A DNA stretch of 64,000 nt from Isotricha intestinalis (Eukaryota; Ciliophora; Litostomatea; Vestibuliferida; Isotrichidae): NCBI GenBank assembly GCA_023807065.1, contig JAJJLU010003504.1, forward strand, positions 1-64,000, given 5' to 3'. The notes below the pieces were generated by a model, which was not told the origin of the DNA, did not search any database, and was given only the letters and a program-made list of their open reading frames with translations. The translations under genes were made by a program, and so were the position numbers. Positions 1 through 8,920 of the stretch are shown piece after piece (position 1 is the stretch's first letter; each line of letters starts with the position of its first letter).

Positions 1-1076
1 CAGATGAAAAAACAATTAATGAAATGGCAAATGTATTATATCAAGCAAATCAAAATTTGAAGGGAATGAGTTTTTATCAAAATTCTTATTGTGAAGGTTT
101 TTTCCAAAATTTAAACGAACAAATAATAAGATCTGAAAAATATAAAAATAAAGATTATATAGAACGTTTACATGATTCATTTGTTAAATTTGATAGATTG
201 TTTAAATTAGATATTAAAAAAGGTACTTCACAAAATAAAAAAGAATTTCAAGAAAAGAGAAATGAGTTAAAAACTTCTATAGGAAAAATTTGCAATGAAA
301 ATTATTTTGATGATCCACTTTTAAATGTTTTTTATGAAACTAAAAGAAATATTTTATCTTATCTTGAAAATAAAAAAAGTGAAATCAAAGAATTATTAGA
401 AAAGAAAAAAAACATTAATAATGTGGAAAAAGAAATAAATGAAAAAATTGGAAATGAATTAGAAGCATTTAAAACAAAATTTAATGCAGCTTTTAAAGAA
501 TTTATTGATAATGTTGAAACATGTTTTTCTAAAGTAACAAATATTTTAAATGAATTGTATAAGAAATCAGATACAATTATAAGTTTAAAATATGCAAAAG
601 ATAAAGAAGATTTAATCAAAAATGATTATAATTCACTTAAAACTAATTTCGTCCAAGAAATTGAATCCACTAATCAAAATACTTTTTTTGAAAATTTTAT
701 TGGTTTTTTTAAAAATATGTTCATTAAAATATTTGGAAGCAAAGATAAAGAAGTAAATGATAAAATTGATGGAATAAAAAAATCTTTTTTTGAAAAATTT
801 GATGAAAAAAAAAGAATATTTAGATTAAAATTATATGAACTAAAAGACAAAATAAAAGATGAATTTTATGAAATTTTATCATTGGCTTTTTCTGATTTAA
901 GTAAAATAGAACTTCAAGATTGGGAAGAATCTAAAAAAGAATATTATAAAGCAAAAAATTTATTGTTACCAAATGAAAGTAAGAATGAAGAAAACAAAGA
1001 AGAAACAAAAGAAGAAGAATCAAAAGAAGAAACAAAAGAAGAAGAAACAAAAAAAGAAGAAACAAAAAAAGAATAA
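1..1076 (+). CDS. Lys/Glu-rich helical protein, 5'-truncated by window edge
   Basis: I do not recognise this protein. The frame is open from the first bases of the window (codons before the first ATG at 24 read DEKTINE), so the gene almost certainly starts outside and only its C-terminal part is seen. The visible ~357 residues are mostly charged, probably helical. A short hydrophobic/aromatic stretch near residues 220-240 (FFENFIGFFKNMFIKIFG, numbering from the ATG at 24) could be an amphipathic or membrane-associating segment. The last ~30 residues are an acidic repeat built on EETKEE/KKEETKKE units. It ends in TAA and is convergent with the next gene. It might be the helical tail of a large GTPase, but no G motif is visible, so that is only a guess. 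Confidence 0.7.
   Translation, partial: DEKTINEMANVLYQANQNLKGMSFYQNSYCEGFFQNLNEQIIRSEKYKNKDYIERLHDSFVKFDRLFKLDIKKGTSQNKKEFQEKRNELKTSIGKICNENYFDDPLLNVFYETKRNILSYLENKKSEIKELLEKKKNINNVEKEINEKIGNELEAFKTKFNAAFKEFIDNVETCFSKVTNILNELYKKSDTIISLKYAKDKEDLIKNDYNSLKTNFVQEIESTNQNTFFENFIGFFKNMFIKIFGSKDKEVNDKIDGIKKSFFEKFDEKKRIFRLKLYELKDKIKDEFYEILSLAFSDLSKIELQDWEESKKEYYKAKNLLLPNESKNEENKEETKEEESKEETKEEETKKEETKKE
985..1075 (+). repeat. Short in-frame Glu/Lys/Thr repeat tract
   Basis: Imperfect repeats of gaagaa-aca-aaa type encode EETKEEESKEETKEEETKKE at the C-terminus of the left-edge gene. It is a low-complexity coding repeat, probably generated by slippage. Confidence 0.7.
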
Positions 1077-1356
1077 AAAAAGAAGATAGAATAGTTTATT
1101 ATTCTTGAAATATTTTTCTCTTTGCTTTATTAAAAAATATTTTAAATAAATATAAATTTAAATTATTATTAAAAAAATTTTATAATAAATAAAAAAGAAA
1201 GGAAAATAATAATGTTTTTAATATGTTTTAATAAAGTTTCTTCAACATTTAAATATACTCTTTAAAAAATAAATAAACTTAAACTAATCAAAATATATAA
1301 AAAAATTGTGTTTCATAAAATAAAATATATATAAAAAGAATAATAAAACTTTTTAT

Positions 1357-2217
1357 TCAAGCCACAGAATCGACAAATAATTCATTATAATTTGTAGAAT
1401 TAAACTGATTATTATTACCATATTTAATAGGAGTATTTAATATATTTGCAATTTTATATTCAGTGACTTCATCATGAGTTTTAAAAATAGATTTTTTATG
1501 AGGAGAAAGAATATTATATTTAACAGAAGTTAAATTACAATAAGTTAATCTAGGAGGTTTAATAGGAATTAAATTTGAATTTTTTTCATTTTTTTTATCT
1601 TTCTTCAATAAATTAGAATCACTATTATAATTTTTATTTTCATTATTATTATATCTATTATTTTCAATATTATTTTTATCTTCATAATTATTTAAAAATA
1701 AAGGACCATTAATATTTCCTTCATAATTATCATTTCCATTTTTATTATTTGTTATATAAGGAGAAGGTGTTGTTCTTAATTTTCTTTCTCCTTTTCCCAT
1801 TGAATTTTTTAAATGATATATTTTTCTTTTATTAAATAAATTTTCACTTTTTTTTAAATTTCTCTTTGAAAAAGAAAAAAATGGATAACCAAAAGGACGA
1901 AAGTTATCTTTTCTTGTTGTTTTAGATAATATTTCATCTAAAGTTATTGTTCCTTCTGTTTCTTTATTTATAATATATTTTACTTTTTCTGTTAGTAATT
2001 CTTGGTTGTTTAAATTATTTGAAAAAGCTAAATTTGGACTTGTTAAATTATAATTTGAATTAAATGTATTTCTTGAATTATTTTGATTTAAATTTCTTTT
2101 TATTTCATAATATTTTGTTTTGTTTGGAGAACAATTTATTGAAAATTTATATTTTATTGGATTTGTTAAAATTCCTCTGTTTTTCAAATCTGTTGATTTT
2201 GAATGAAGTTTAAACAT
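1357..2217 (-). CDS. Asn/Lys-rich protein of unknown function
   Basis: A 286-residue open frame from ATG to TAA with no recognisable domain. The middle (about residues 165-215) is low-complexity Asn/Lys. The N-terminus, a segment around residues 105-150 containing FRPFGYPFFSFSKRN, and the C-terminus (KYNILSPHKKSIF and later) are less repetitive and may be the conserved parts. There is no signal peptide, membrane segment or coiled coil of note. The gene is convergent with the left-edge gene and divergent from the GTPase gene at 2716. Codon use matches its neighbours. A cytoskeletal or ciliary role is conceivable for such a disordered basic protein, but nothing in the sequence shows it. Confidence 0.6.
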   Translation of the reverse strand: MFKLHSKSTDLKNRGILTNPIKYKFSINCSPNKTKYYEIKRNLNQNNSRNTFNSNYNLTSPNLAFSNNLNNQELLTEKVKYIINKETEGTITLDEILSKTTRKDNFRPFGYPFFSFSKRNLKKSENLFNKRKIYHLKNSMGKGERKLRTTPSPYITNNKNGNDNYEGNINGPLFLNNYEDKNNIENNRYNNNENKNYNSDSNLLKKDKKNEKNSNLIPIKPPRLTYCNLTSVKYNILSPHKKSIFKTHDEVTEYKIANILNTPIKYGNNNQFNSTNYNELFVDSVA

Positions 2218-2715
2218 TTTTTTATTTTTATTTCAGTTATTTTATTTTTATTTTTTTTATATTTTTATAGTATTTTGAAAAAATTAATATGTTTCATTAT
2301 TTACTTATTTTGTTTTTATTTCAAATAAGTTTTAAAAAAAAATTTAAAAAAATTTTTTTTAAACATAAATTTATTTAATTATTAAGGAAATATATTTTTT
2401 ATGGTTTTATTTTTTTGTTTAATTAATATATTTCAACAATTTTGACTTTTATATTTTATTTTTCTTTTCTTATATGAAGATTAAGACTTGAAATTAATTA
2501 ATCTTTTATCCTTGTTTCCTATAAATGTTTTTGGACTCTGTTTATTAATATATATTTTTAATATTTATATATCATTTAATTGTTAGAATATTGTATTATA
2601 GGAAAAATAATATTTTTAAAGACGAATATATAGTTTTATTTTACTGATTATTAAGATTATATAAATTAAAAATAGTTAAAAATAAAATAATAAAAAAAAA
2701 TTAAATGTATTTAAA
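2218..2715. other. Intergenic spacer between divergent genes
   Basis: About 500 bases of very A+T-rich DNA between the starts of the genes at 2217 (minus) and 2716 (plus). No ORF, tRNA or strong hairpin is seen. It presumably carries both promoters. A tiny upstream reading frame ATG-TAT-TTA-AAA-TGA (2705-2719) overlaps the ATG of the downstream GTPase gene. The 8-mer AAAGACGA occurs at 2618-2625, about 90 bases before that ATG. Confidence 0.5.
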
Positions 2716-5043
2716 ATGATAGATTCAAATGAATCAAAAGAACAATTTATTGAGTTAAATAATGAATTTAATGATTTAATTATTGATTATGAAAAATTAA
2801 ATGATAAATATAAAAAAGAAAAAGACAATGAAATAAATAATTTAAAAGAAGAATATAAAAAGAATATTAATGAAAAAGATAAAGAAATAAATACATTAAA
2901 AGAAGAAAATGAAAAAATTAATAATGAAATAATAAAATTAAATACAGATTATGAAAAAAAAATTAATGAAAAAGATAAAGAAATAAATAATTTAAAAGAA
3001 GAATATAAAAATGATACTGATGAAAAAGATAATGAAATAAATAATTTAAAAGAAGAATATAAAAAGAATATTAATGAAAAAGAAAAAGAAATATATAAAT
3101 TAAAAGAAGAAAATGAAAAAATTAATAATGAAAAAGAAAAAGAAATAAATAATATAAAAGAAGAATATAAAAATAATACTGATGAAAAAGAAAAAGAAAT
3201 AAATAAATTAAAAATAGATTATGAAAAAAATATTAATGAAAAAGAAAAAGAAATAAAAAAATTAAAAGAAGAATATAAAAATAATACTGATGAAAAAGAT
3301 AAAGAAATAAATAATTTAAAAGAAGAATATAAGAAGAATATTAAAGAAAAAGAAAAAGAAATAAATAATTTAAAAGAAGAATATAAGAAGAATATTAAAG
3401 AAAAAGATAATGAAATAAATAAATTAAAAGAAGAATATAAAAATAATACTGATGAAAAAGATAAAGAAATAAATAAATTAAAAATAGATTATGAAAAAAA
3501 TATTAATGAAAAAGATAAAGAAATAAATAAATTAAAAATAGATTATAAAAAAAAAATTAATGAAAAAGATAAAGAAATAAATAATTTAAAAGAAGAATAT
3601 AAAAATAATACTGATGAAAAAGATAAAGAAATAAATAATTTAAAAGAAGAAAATGAAAAAATGAATAAAGAAAAACTAGAGTCAAATAATGAATATCAAG
3701 AATTAATTGAGAATCTTATATATAAATTTTATGAAAATGAAAAAAAGAATTTAAAAATTCCAGAAAATATAAATGAAGAAGAACAAAAAAACTCAGCAGA
3801 AGACAAAAATGAGTCAAAGAAAGAAAAAGATAAAATTGAAAAAGAAAATAAAATAAATAATTTAAATTATATTTCGGTTGATGTTGATGATGAAAAATAT
3901 GAGAAAAAAGAATTTTTAACAAAGGATTTCAAAACAAAAAAACAAAATGGATTGGTAATTGGATTTTTTGGAAATATTTTACAAGGAAAAACATATTTTT
4001 TAAATGAATTATTTGATTGTGATTTACCTTTAAATTCAACAGAAACAATAAATTATTATTTTTTAAAAGATAATGTAAGAATAATTGATACTCCTGGTTT
4101 AAATAATAATAATAATTTAACAAATCAAAATTTCAAAGACAACATCATTAAATTAAAAAAGAAAGATTTTCTCATTCAAAAATTTGTGTTAGATAACTCA
4201 ATAATAAGTATTTATATAATAAATTCATATAATTTAGAAAATAGAAAAAAAATAGGAAAATTAAGAAAAATTCTTTATGAAAATTATAAAGAAACTTCAG
4301 TGATGAAATCATTATATATTATTCATAATATATTTCAAATAAAATCAAAAGAAGACTATGAACAATATGTAAAAAATAATTTTCCAATTGAAGATTTTTA
4401 TAATAATGAAAATATATGTTTTTGTGAAAAATTAAACAATGAAAAAGCAGAAGATAAATTTGAAATATTACATTTTGTTTATAATTCATATTATCTCACT
4501 GAAAATATTATAAAAAGAATAAAAGAACAAATTCATTCTCATATTCAAATTGAGTTATTAGATTTTAATGATATATATAATAAATTTTTACAAAGTTTAA
4601 AACAGTTATTTAATCAAGATATTAATTCTTCATTAAATAATTCAGTTAGTGATTATTATAATGATTCATTGAAAATTTCAGATGATAATATTTATTTTAA
4701 TTCAAAATATTATTGGAGTAGTTTAAATATAATTGAACCTCATTTTTCTTGTTTTATTGATTCTAATAATGAACTTATTATTATATTTGAAGTTCCTGAT
4801 TATGACAAATGTGAAATTTCATATAAGACTTTAAAAGAAGATTATAAATTTTTTTTTTCTGCTAAAAATAAAAAAAAAACAAATGAAATTAAAAAAATAA
4901 TTTTAAATAATAGGTTTCTGAGTGACATTGATTTTTCTTTTAAAATTCCAATTGATTCTTTTCATTTTTGTAACACAAAACCTCATGAAACTGTGGAAAA
5001 AAATGGTTTAGTTATATTTAAATATAAACAATTAAATCAATAA
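2716..5043 (+). CDS. GTPase with repeat coiled coil and C-terminal Hsp20-like domain
   Basis: A 775-residue protein in three parts. Residues ~1-330 are a Lys/Glu/Asn coiled coil made of 18-residue tandem repeats. Residues ~410-640 are a P-loop GTPase domain: Walker A GNILQGKT (G419-T426), then IIDTPGL with D458-TPG as G3. Only ~32 residues separate G1 and G3, which is short for a small GTPase. The G4 position appears to be the non-canonical IHN of SLYIIHNIFQI. Residues ~670-770 resemble an alpha-crystallin/Hsp20 domain: a FEVPDYDKCEIS strand, an FxFKIPID stretch and a final EKNGLVIFKYK like the GVL region of small heat-shock proteins. The GTPase call rests on visible motifs. The Hsp20-like call is pattern recognition. 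Function is unknown; a membrane- or stress-linked GTPase is plausible. Confidence 0.8.
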   Translation: MIDSNESKEQFIELNNEFNDLIIDYEKLNDKYKKEKDNEINNLKEEYKKNINEKDKEINTLKEENEKINNEIIKLNTDYEKKINEKDKEINNLKEEYKNDTDEKDNEINNLKEEYKKNINEKEKEIYKLKEENEKINNEKEKEINNIKEEYKNNTDEKEKEINKLKIDYEKNINEKEKEIKKLKEEYKNNTDEKDKEINNLKEEYKKNIKEKEKEINNLKEEYKKNIKEKDNEINKLKEEYKNNTDEKDKEINKLKIDYEKNINEKDKEINKLKIDYKKKINEKDKEINNLKEEYKNNTDEKDKEINNLKEENEKMNKEKLESNNEYQELIENLIYKFYENEKKNLKIPENINEEEQKNSAEDKNESKKEKDKIEKENKINNLNYISVDVDDEKYEKKEFLTKDFKTKKQNGLVIGFFGNILQGKTYFLNELFDCDLPLNSTETINYYFLKDNVRIIDTPGLNNNNNLTNQNFKDNIIKLKKKDFLIQKFVLDNSIISIYIINSYNLENRKKIGKLRKILYENYKETSVMKSLYIIHNIFQIKSKEDYEQYVKNNFPIEDFYNNENICFCEKLNNEKAEDKFEILHFVYNSYYLTENIIKRIKEQIHSHIQIELLDFNDIYNKFLQSLKQLFNQDINSSLNNSVSDYYNDSLKISDDNIYFNSKYYWSSLNIIEPHFSCFIDSNNELIIIFEVPDYDKCEISYKTLKEDYKFFFSAKNKKKTNEIKKIILNNRFLSDIDFSFKIPIDSFHFCNTKPHETVEKNGLVIFKYKQLNQ
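2815..3660 (+). repeat. 54-bp tandem repeats encoding an 18-residue coiled-coil unit
   Basis: Roughly 14-15 imperfect copies of a 54-base unit encode variants of EKDKEINNLKEEYKNNTD. Variants alternate NNLKEEYK with NKLKIDYE. The period of 18 residues is not a multiple of 7, so the heptad phase must shift between units or the coil must contain stutters. Near-identical copies suggest recent expansion by unequal exchange or slippage. Confidence 0.85.
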
Positions 5044-5254
5044 AAGTTGTTAATATATTTTATTTTTAAAATGTTTGAAATTGAATTTGTTGAAATTTCT
5101 TTTTAAGATTTATAAAATAAATAATAAAGAATATAAATTAACAAAACATTTAATGTATTATAATGAATTATAAAAACATTAAAGAAAAAATAAAAGAAAT
5201 AATAAATGAATGATCTTAATATTATTTATATATTAGCAATAAAAAATATTTTAT

Positions 5255-7123
5255 TTAATCAGTCTTTAATTTCTTTAATATTAATTTCACAAAAGTTTCT
5301 TTTGAAGAAGGATTCATTTTCATTTTTAAATTATTAATAATAAAACCAGTGACAGAAATAATTTTATATTTTCTTTGTGTATTTATTAAATAATTATGAA
5401 ATCCATAAAACCAATTTTTACAATTTTCTATTTTATTAAATTCAAAATCTAAACTTCTTTTTTTTTCATTAATAGATAAATAAAAATAAGGTTGATTTGG
5501 AAAAGATAATATTTTTTTTTTTTGTATTAAATTACGAGATTTGATTCCAAAAGTAATTTTACAAATATTTTTAAATTCAATATTTTTTCTCGATGTATTA
5601 TTTTTATTTGTTTCAAATATTTTAATTATATCATTGTAAGTATCAATTTTATAAAAATGTTCTTTTTTTCCATTTGAAGTAAAATTTATTTTTATAATGT
5701 TACTTCCTTGAACAATAGTATTTAATTTTTTTTGAGAAAAATTATTCCAAATTTCATTCTTTTTTAATATAGCATTTTTCTCTTTTAATATTTTAAAAGA
5801 TTTTAATAATTTACATTTAGAATAAATATATATTAAGTTTTCAAACAATATATGTATATTTTGTGATATTTCAATATCTAAAGAATCTAATTTAATATTT
5901 GATAAATTATAATTTTGATCGTTTATTATTGTTAAAGTGTCTTTTAATTGACCAATTAATCTATTTTTTATATCATCATCAATTTTATTTCTATATATCT
6001 CATTTAAAGCATATTTTATCATTAATTGAAGAAAAAAAGAAGTTTGTTTATCATTATCTTCATTATTATTGTTATTTGATAATGAATCTATTATTCTATT
6101 TTCTGCATTATAAAGTGATAAATAAATTTCATGTGCTGATAACATTTTTGTTTTAAAATTATCTAATATTTCTTCTAATATTTTATTATTACCTGAAGGA
6201 TTGTTTGTTGATTTAATATTATTTTTTAAAGAAAAAATTAAAGAAGAAATTTTGTTTTTGCTTTCCGTTAAATTATTATTATTTAAAGGATAATTAATTG
6301 AACTTTCTTTCATATATTTTGAAGCTTCTTGATTAAATAAAATAAAAATTAATCCTTTATAATCATTTATATGTTCCATTTTAGAAAAAACTTTTTTTAA
6401 AACATTAATCCAATTATCAATAATACCATCTCTTAAATAATTATTAAATCCATTCATTAAAGTCTTAACAATACTTTTATAATCTTCTTTATGACTATCA
6501 TTTAAATCATTATCATAATTAAAGTAACTTTCTTTAATTTTATTCTTATCTCTTAAAGTATCAACTTTAAATAAAATAAAAATAAAAGTTTGAATGACAG
6601 ATAATTGTTTCTGAAGAGAAACTTCTTTTTCAATAATAGCAATAATATTATTTATAAGAGTTGAAGCATCATTGCATTTATTTAAAGCAAAATAAACTAA
6701 AGATAAATTTGCTCCTATTTTTACTAACATTTGGAAATTTTTTGTGTTATTCGAAAATTTTTCATTTACACATTTTTCAAATATTGGATTATATATTTTT
6801 TCCAAAGTATTTAATGATTCATTTATCTTTTCCATATAAAATTGAGTTATTCCAATATAACAATTACTTTCATAATATTTATATTCATCTTTTAATTTTT
6901 TGGAATTTGATAAAGCTTTTTTAAATGTATTTAAAGCTTCTTGAAATTCGTGATTTGTTAATAAATCACAACCTTTTAATATATTTTCTGTATATATTGT
7001 TTCTTCTTTTAATTTATTTATATCTATTTCTTCATTATTTACTTTATTTTCTTGATTTGAAAATAATAATAAAGAGTTTTTAGATATTTCACTTATTTCT
7101 AAAGATTCATCTGATGGTTTCAT
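5255..7123 (-). CDS. TPR-like helical protein with C-terminal PH-like domain
   Basis: A 622-residue protein. The N-terminal third has TPR-like helical pairs, for example LTNHEFQEALNTFKKALSNS followed by a YYESNCYIGITQFYMEKINESL pair. The middle is helical and Asn-rich. The C-terminal part (about residues 470-590) has the strand pattern of a pleckstrin-homology-like domain: ICKITFGIKSRN, then short strands FYLSINEKKRSLDFEF, then a closing helix with the expected Trp (ENCKNWFYGFHNYLI). This suggests a scaffold that binds partners through TPRs and phosphoinositide or protein through the PH fold. No named ortholog is recognised. The start ATG is the first in frame and sits in an A-rich context. 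Confidence 0.65.
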   Translation of the reverse strand: MKPSDESLEISEISKNSLLLFSNQENKVNNEEIDINKLKEETIYTENILKGCDLLTNHEFQEALNTFKKALSNSKKLKDEYKYYESNCYIGITQFYMEKINESLNTLEKIYNPIFEKCVNEKFSNNTKNFQMLVKIGANLSLVYFALNKCNDASTLINNIIAIIEKEVSLQKQLSVIQTFIFILFKVDTLRDKNKIKESYFNYDNDLNDSHKEDYKSIVKTLMNGFNNYLRDGIIDNWINVLKKVFSKMEHINDYKGLIFILFNQEASKYMKESSINYPLNNNNLTESKNKISSLIFSLKNNIKSTNNPSGNNKILEEILDNFKTKMLSAHEIYLSLYNAENRIIDSLSNNNNNEDNDKQTSFFLQLMIKYALNEIYRNKIDDDIKNRLIGQLKDTLTIINDQNYNLSNIKLDSLDIEISQNIHILFENLIYIYSKCKLLKSFKILKEKNAILKKNEIWNNFSQKKLNTIVQGSNIIKINFTSNGKKEHFYKIDTYNDIIKIFETNKNNTSRKNIEFKNICKITFGIKSRNLIQKKKILSFPNQPYFYLSINEKKRSLDFEFNKIENCKNWFYGFHNYLINTQRKYKIISVTGFIINNLKMKMNPSSKETFVKLILKKLKTD

Positions 7124-7281
7124 TTTTTTATTGTTTTTTTTTCAAACAAAAATTAAAATTAAATTAAATACATTTTTTCTTATAATAATAAAATGAAGAA
7201 ATTTATAAATTTAATGATTTTAATTATTATATAAATTTTAGTGAAATATTAATTAATAAATTTAAATTTTAAATTTTAAAA

Positions 7282-8610
7282 ATGGATAAAATCCCAAATA
7301 AAGAAGAAATAATTGATTATTGTAGGAAATTAAATTTAAATATAGATAAAAAGACTTTAGATAATTTAAATCCTGATTCAACAGTTCAATTATATATAAC
7401 ATTATTAACTAAATTAGGTTTTATAAATAATAAAACATTAATAGTAGAATTTGAATTTATTCAAAGTAAAATATTTTCTTTTGGAAATCAACATGATCAA
7501 GTAGTAATAATAGTGAAATTATTAAAGATATTAAAAAGATTTTTTAAAGAACTTTTCCAAGATGATTCATTTAATTCATATGATTTATTTTCTCCTATTT
7601 CAAAAAGAACAATTTCATTTTTAGGGAAAATAATATTATTTATGAAATTTAAAGAACAAGAAAAAGAAGTTTATGAAAAATTAAAAGAAGAATATAAAGA
7701 TTCTTTATCTCAATTAGAAGAGTCAAATAATGAATTAAATAAATTAAAAGAAGAAGAAAAAAAAATAGAAAAAAGAAAGGAATTAGAAGGAGAAAAAATA
7801 AATAAAATAAATGAAGAAATTAAAAAAATAAAAAATGAAAAAAGAGAAATTGAAATGAAAATAAATTCAAATGAACAATTAATTTCATCTTTAATGTTAA
7901 ATTCAAAAGAAATAGATAATAAATTAAATATGAATTTAAATATGATAAAGAATTTAATAGAAAAAAATAATAATTTATCTTCAAGAATAGTTTCTTCTCC
8001 TGATAAAATTCAAGCTTTATTAAAGCAAACAGAAGATTTAATTGAACTTCAAAATAATGATATTAAAGAATTATCTAATAATTTAAATTATTTAAATGTT
8101 ATTTCTTCTAATTTTGATAATTTAACAAAAAGTTTAAATGAATATTATTCTATTTTTCAAGAATTTGATTTAATTAATAAAAATTTAATTAATTTAAATA
8201 ATAATATTCTTTCCAAACAAGAAATTAATAATAAGAATAATTTAGAAATTGAAAAAATTAATTTAGAAATTGAACAAATGAAAAAAAAATGGTTTGAAAT
8301 TGTTCAATTTTATAATGAAGATTCTAAAAATAATTTTGAAATTCAAAGTAAAAAACAAAATGAATTAAAAAATTTAAATCAAAGAGTTAATGAATTAAAT
8401 AATAAAGTTAATAAATTGGAAAATCAAAAAAAAAAATTAGAAAATGATATTTCTGATATTAATAAAAGCATTGAAGATATTCAAATTGGTATAAAAGAAA
8501 TGGAAAAAAGTTATCATGATAATATGATTGTTTTATATAATTATGCTTTAAAAATCCAAAAAAGTTTTTCTACTTTAAGACAAGAAAATATTGAAAATAG
8601 AAATTATTAA
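7282..8610 (+). CDS. NUF2: Kinetochore protein Nuf2 (Ndc80 complex)
   Basis: A 442-residue protein close in length to animal and fungal Nuf2 (about 450-465). Residues ~1-130 are the calponin-homology-like head: EEIIDYCRKLNLNI at the start and the diagnostic block DLFSPISKRTISFLGKIILF, which matches the D-x-x-x-P-x-x-KRT-x-x-FL signature of Nuf2. The rest is a long coiled coil containing SRIVSSPDKI, equivalent to the conserved IV-SPEKL motif of Nuf2. In the Ndc80 complex Nuf2 pairs with Ndc80/Hec1 to bind spindle microtubules at kinetochores. The family assignment comes from the motifs; the function is known for the family. The gene is divergent from the TPR-PH gene, 158 bases between starts. 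Confidence 0.88.
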   Translation: MDKIPNKEEIIDYCRKLNLNIDKKTLDNLNPDSTVQLYITLLTKLGFINNKTLIVEFEFIQSKIFSFGNQHDQVVIIVKLLKILKRFFKELFQDDSFNSYDLFSPISKRTISFLGKIILFMKFKEQEKEVYEKLKEEYKDSLSQLEESNNELNKLKEEEKKIEKRKELEGEKINKINEEIKKIKNEKREIEMKINSNEQLISSLMLNSKEIDNKLNMNLNMIKNLIEKNNNLSSRIVSSPDKIQALLKQTEDLIELQNNDIKELSNNLNYLNVISSNFDNLTKSLNEYYSIFQEFDLINKNLINLNNNILSKQEINNKNNLEIEKINLEIEQMKKKWFEIVQFYNEDSKNNFEIQSKKQNELKNLNQRVNELNNKVNKLENQKKKLENDISDINKSIEDIQIGIKEMEKSYHDNMIVLYNYALKIQKSFSTLRQENIENRNY

Positions 8611-8920
8611 TAATAATTCTTTATTTTTATAAATGTTTCTTTAATAATTAAAATAATTTTATTTTAATTTATTAATTTATAAGTTGAGCAATATCAGAAG
8701 GAACTCTTGAAATTGATATTGTTAATTAGAAAATGAAATTAAAAAAAAAAATACTAATTTTAAATATTTTGCTTATTCAAAATATAATTTCAATATTTTT
8801 TCTGATTAAAAATTAATAAAAGTCTTATAAATAAAAAATTATATTTTTAAATGTATTTAAATAAATGTTTTAAATAATTTTTTAATTAAATAATTCTAAA
8901 ATTATCTTTTAAATAAATAA
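8611..8920. other. Convergent 3' spacer with a small hairpin
   Basis: A very A+T-rich spacer between the 3' ends of NUF2 and the WD40 gene. It holds an 8-bp perfect inverted repeat (CAATATCA at 8689-8696, TGATATTG at 8714-8721) around a relatively G+C-rich loop. The same patch reads ISISRVPSDIAQLIN-stop on the minus strand, but no ATG exists upstream on that strand, so no gene is called. Confidence 0.4.

Noticed and set aside
359..619. Minus-strand open frame opposite the left-edge gene
   Set aside because: It is Phe/Leu/Ser-rich antisense of an A-rich coding region, a typical shadow. Similar frames opposite other genes were left out for the same reason.
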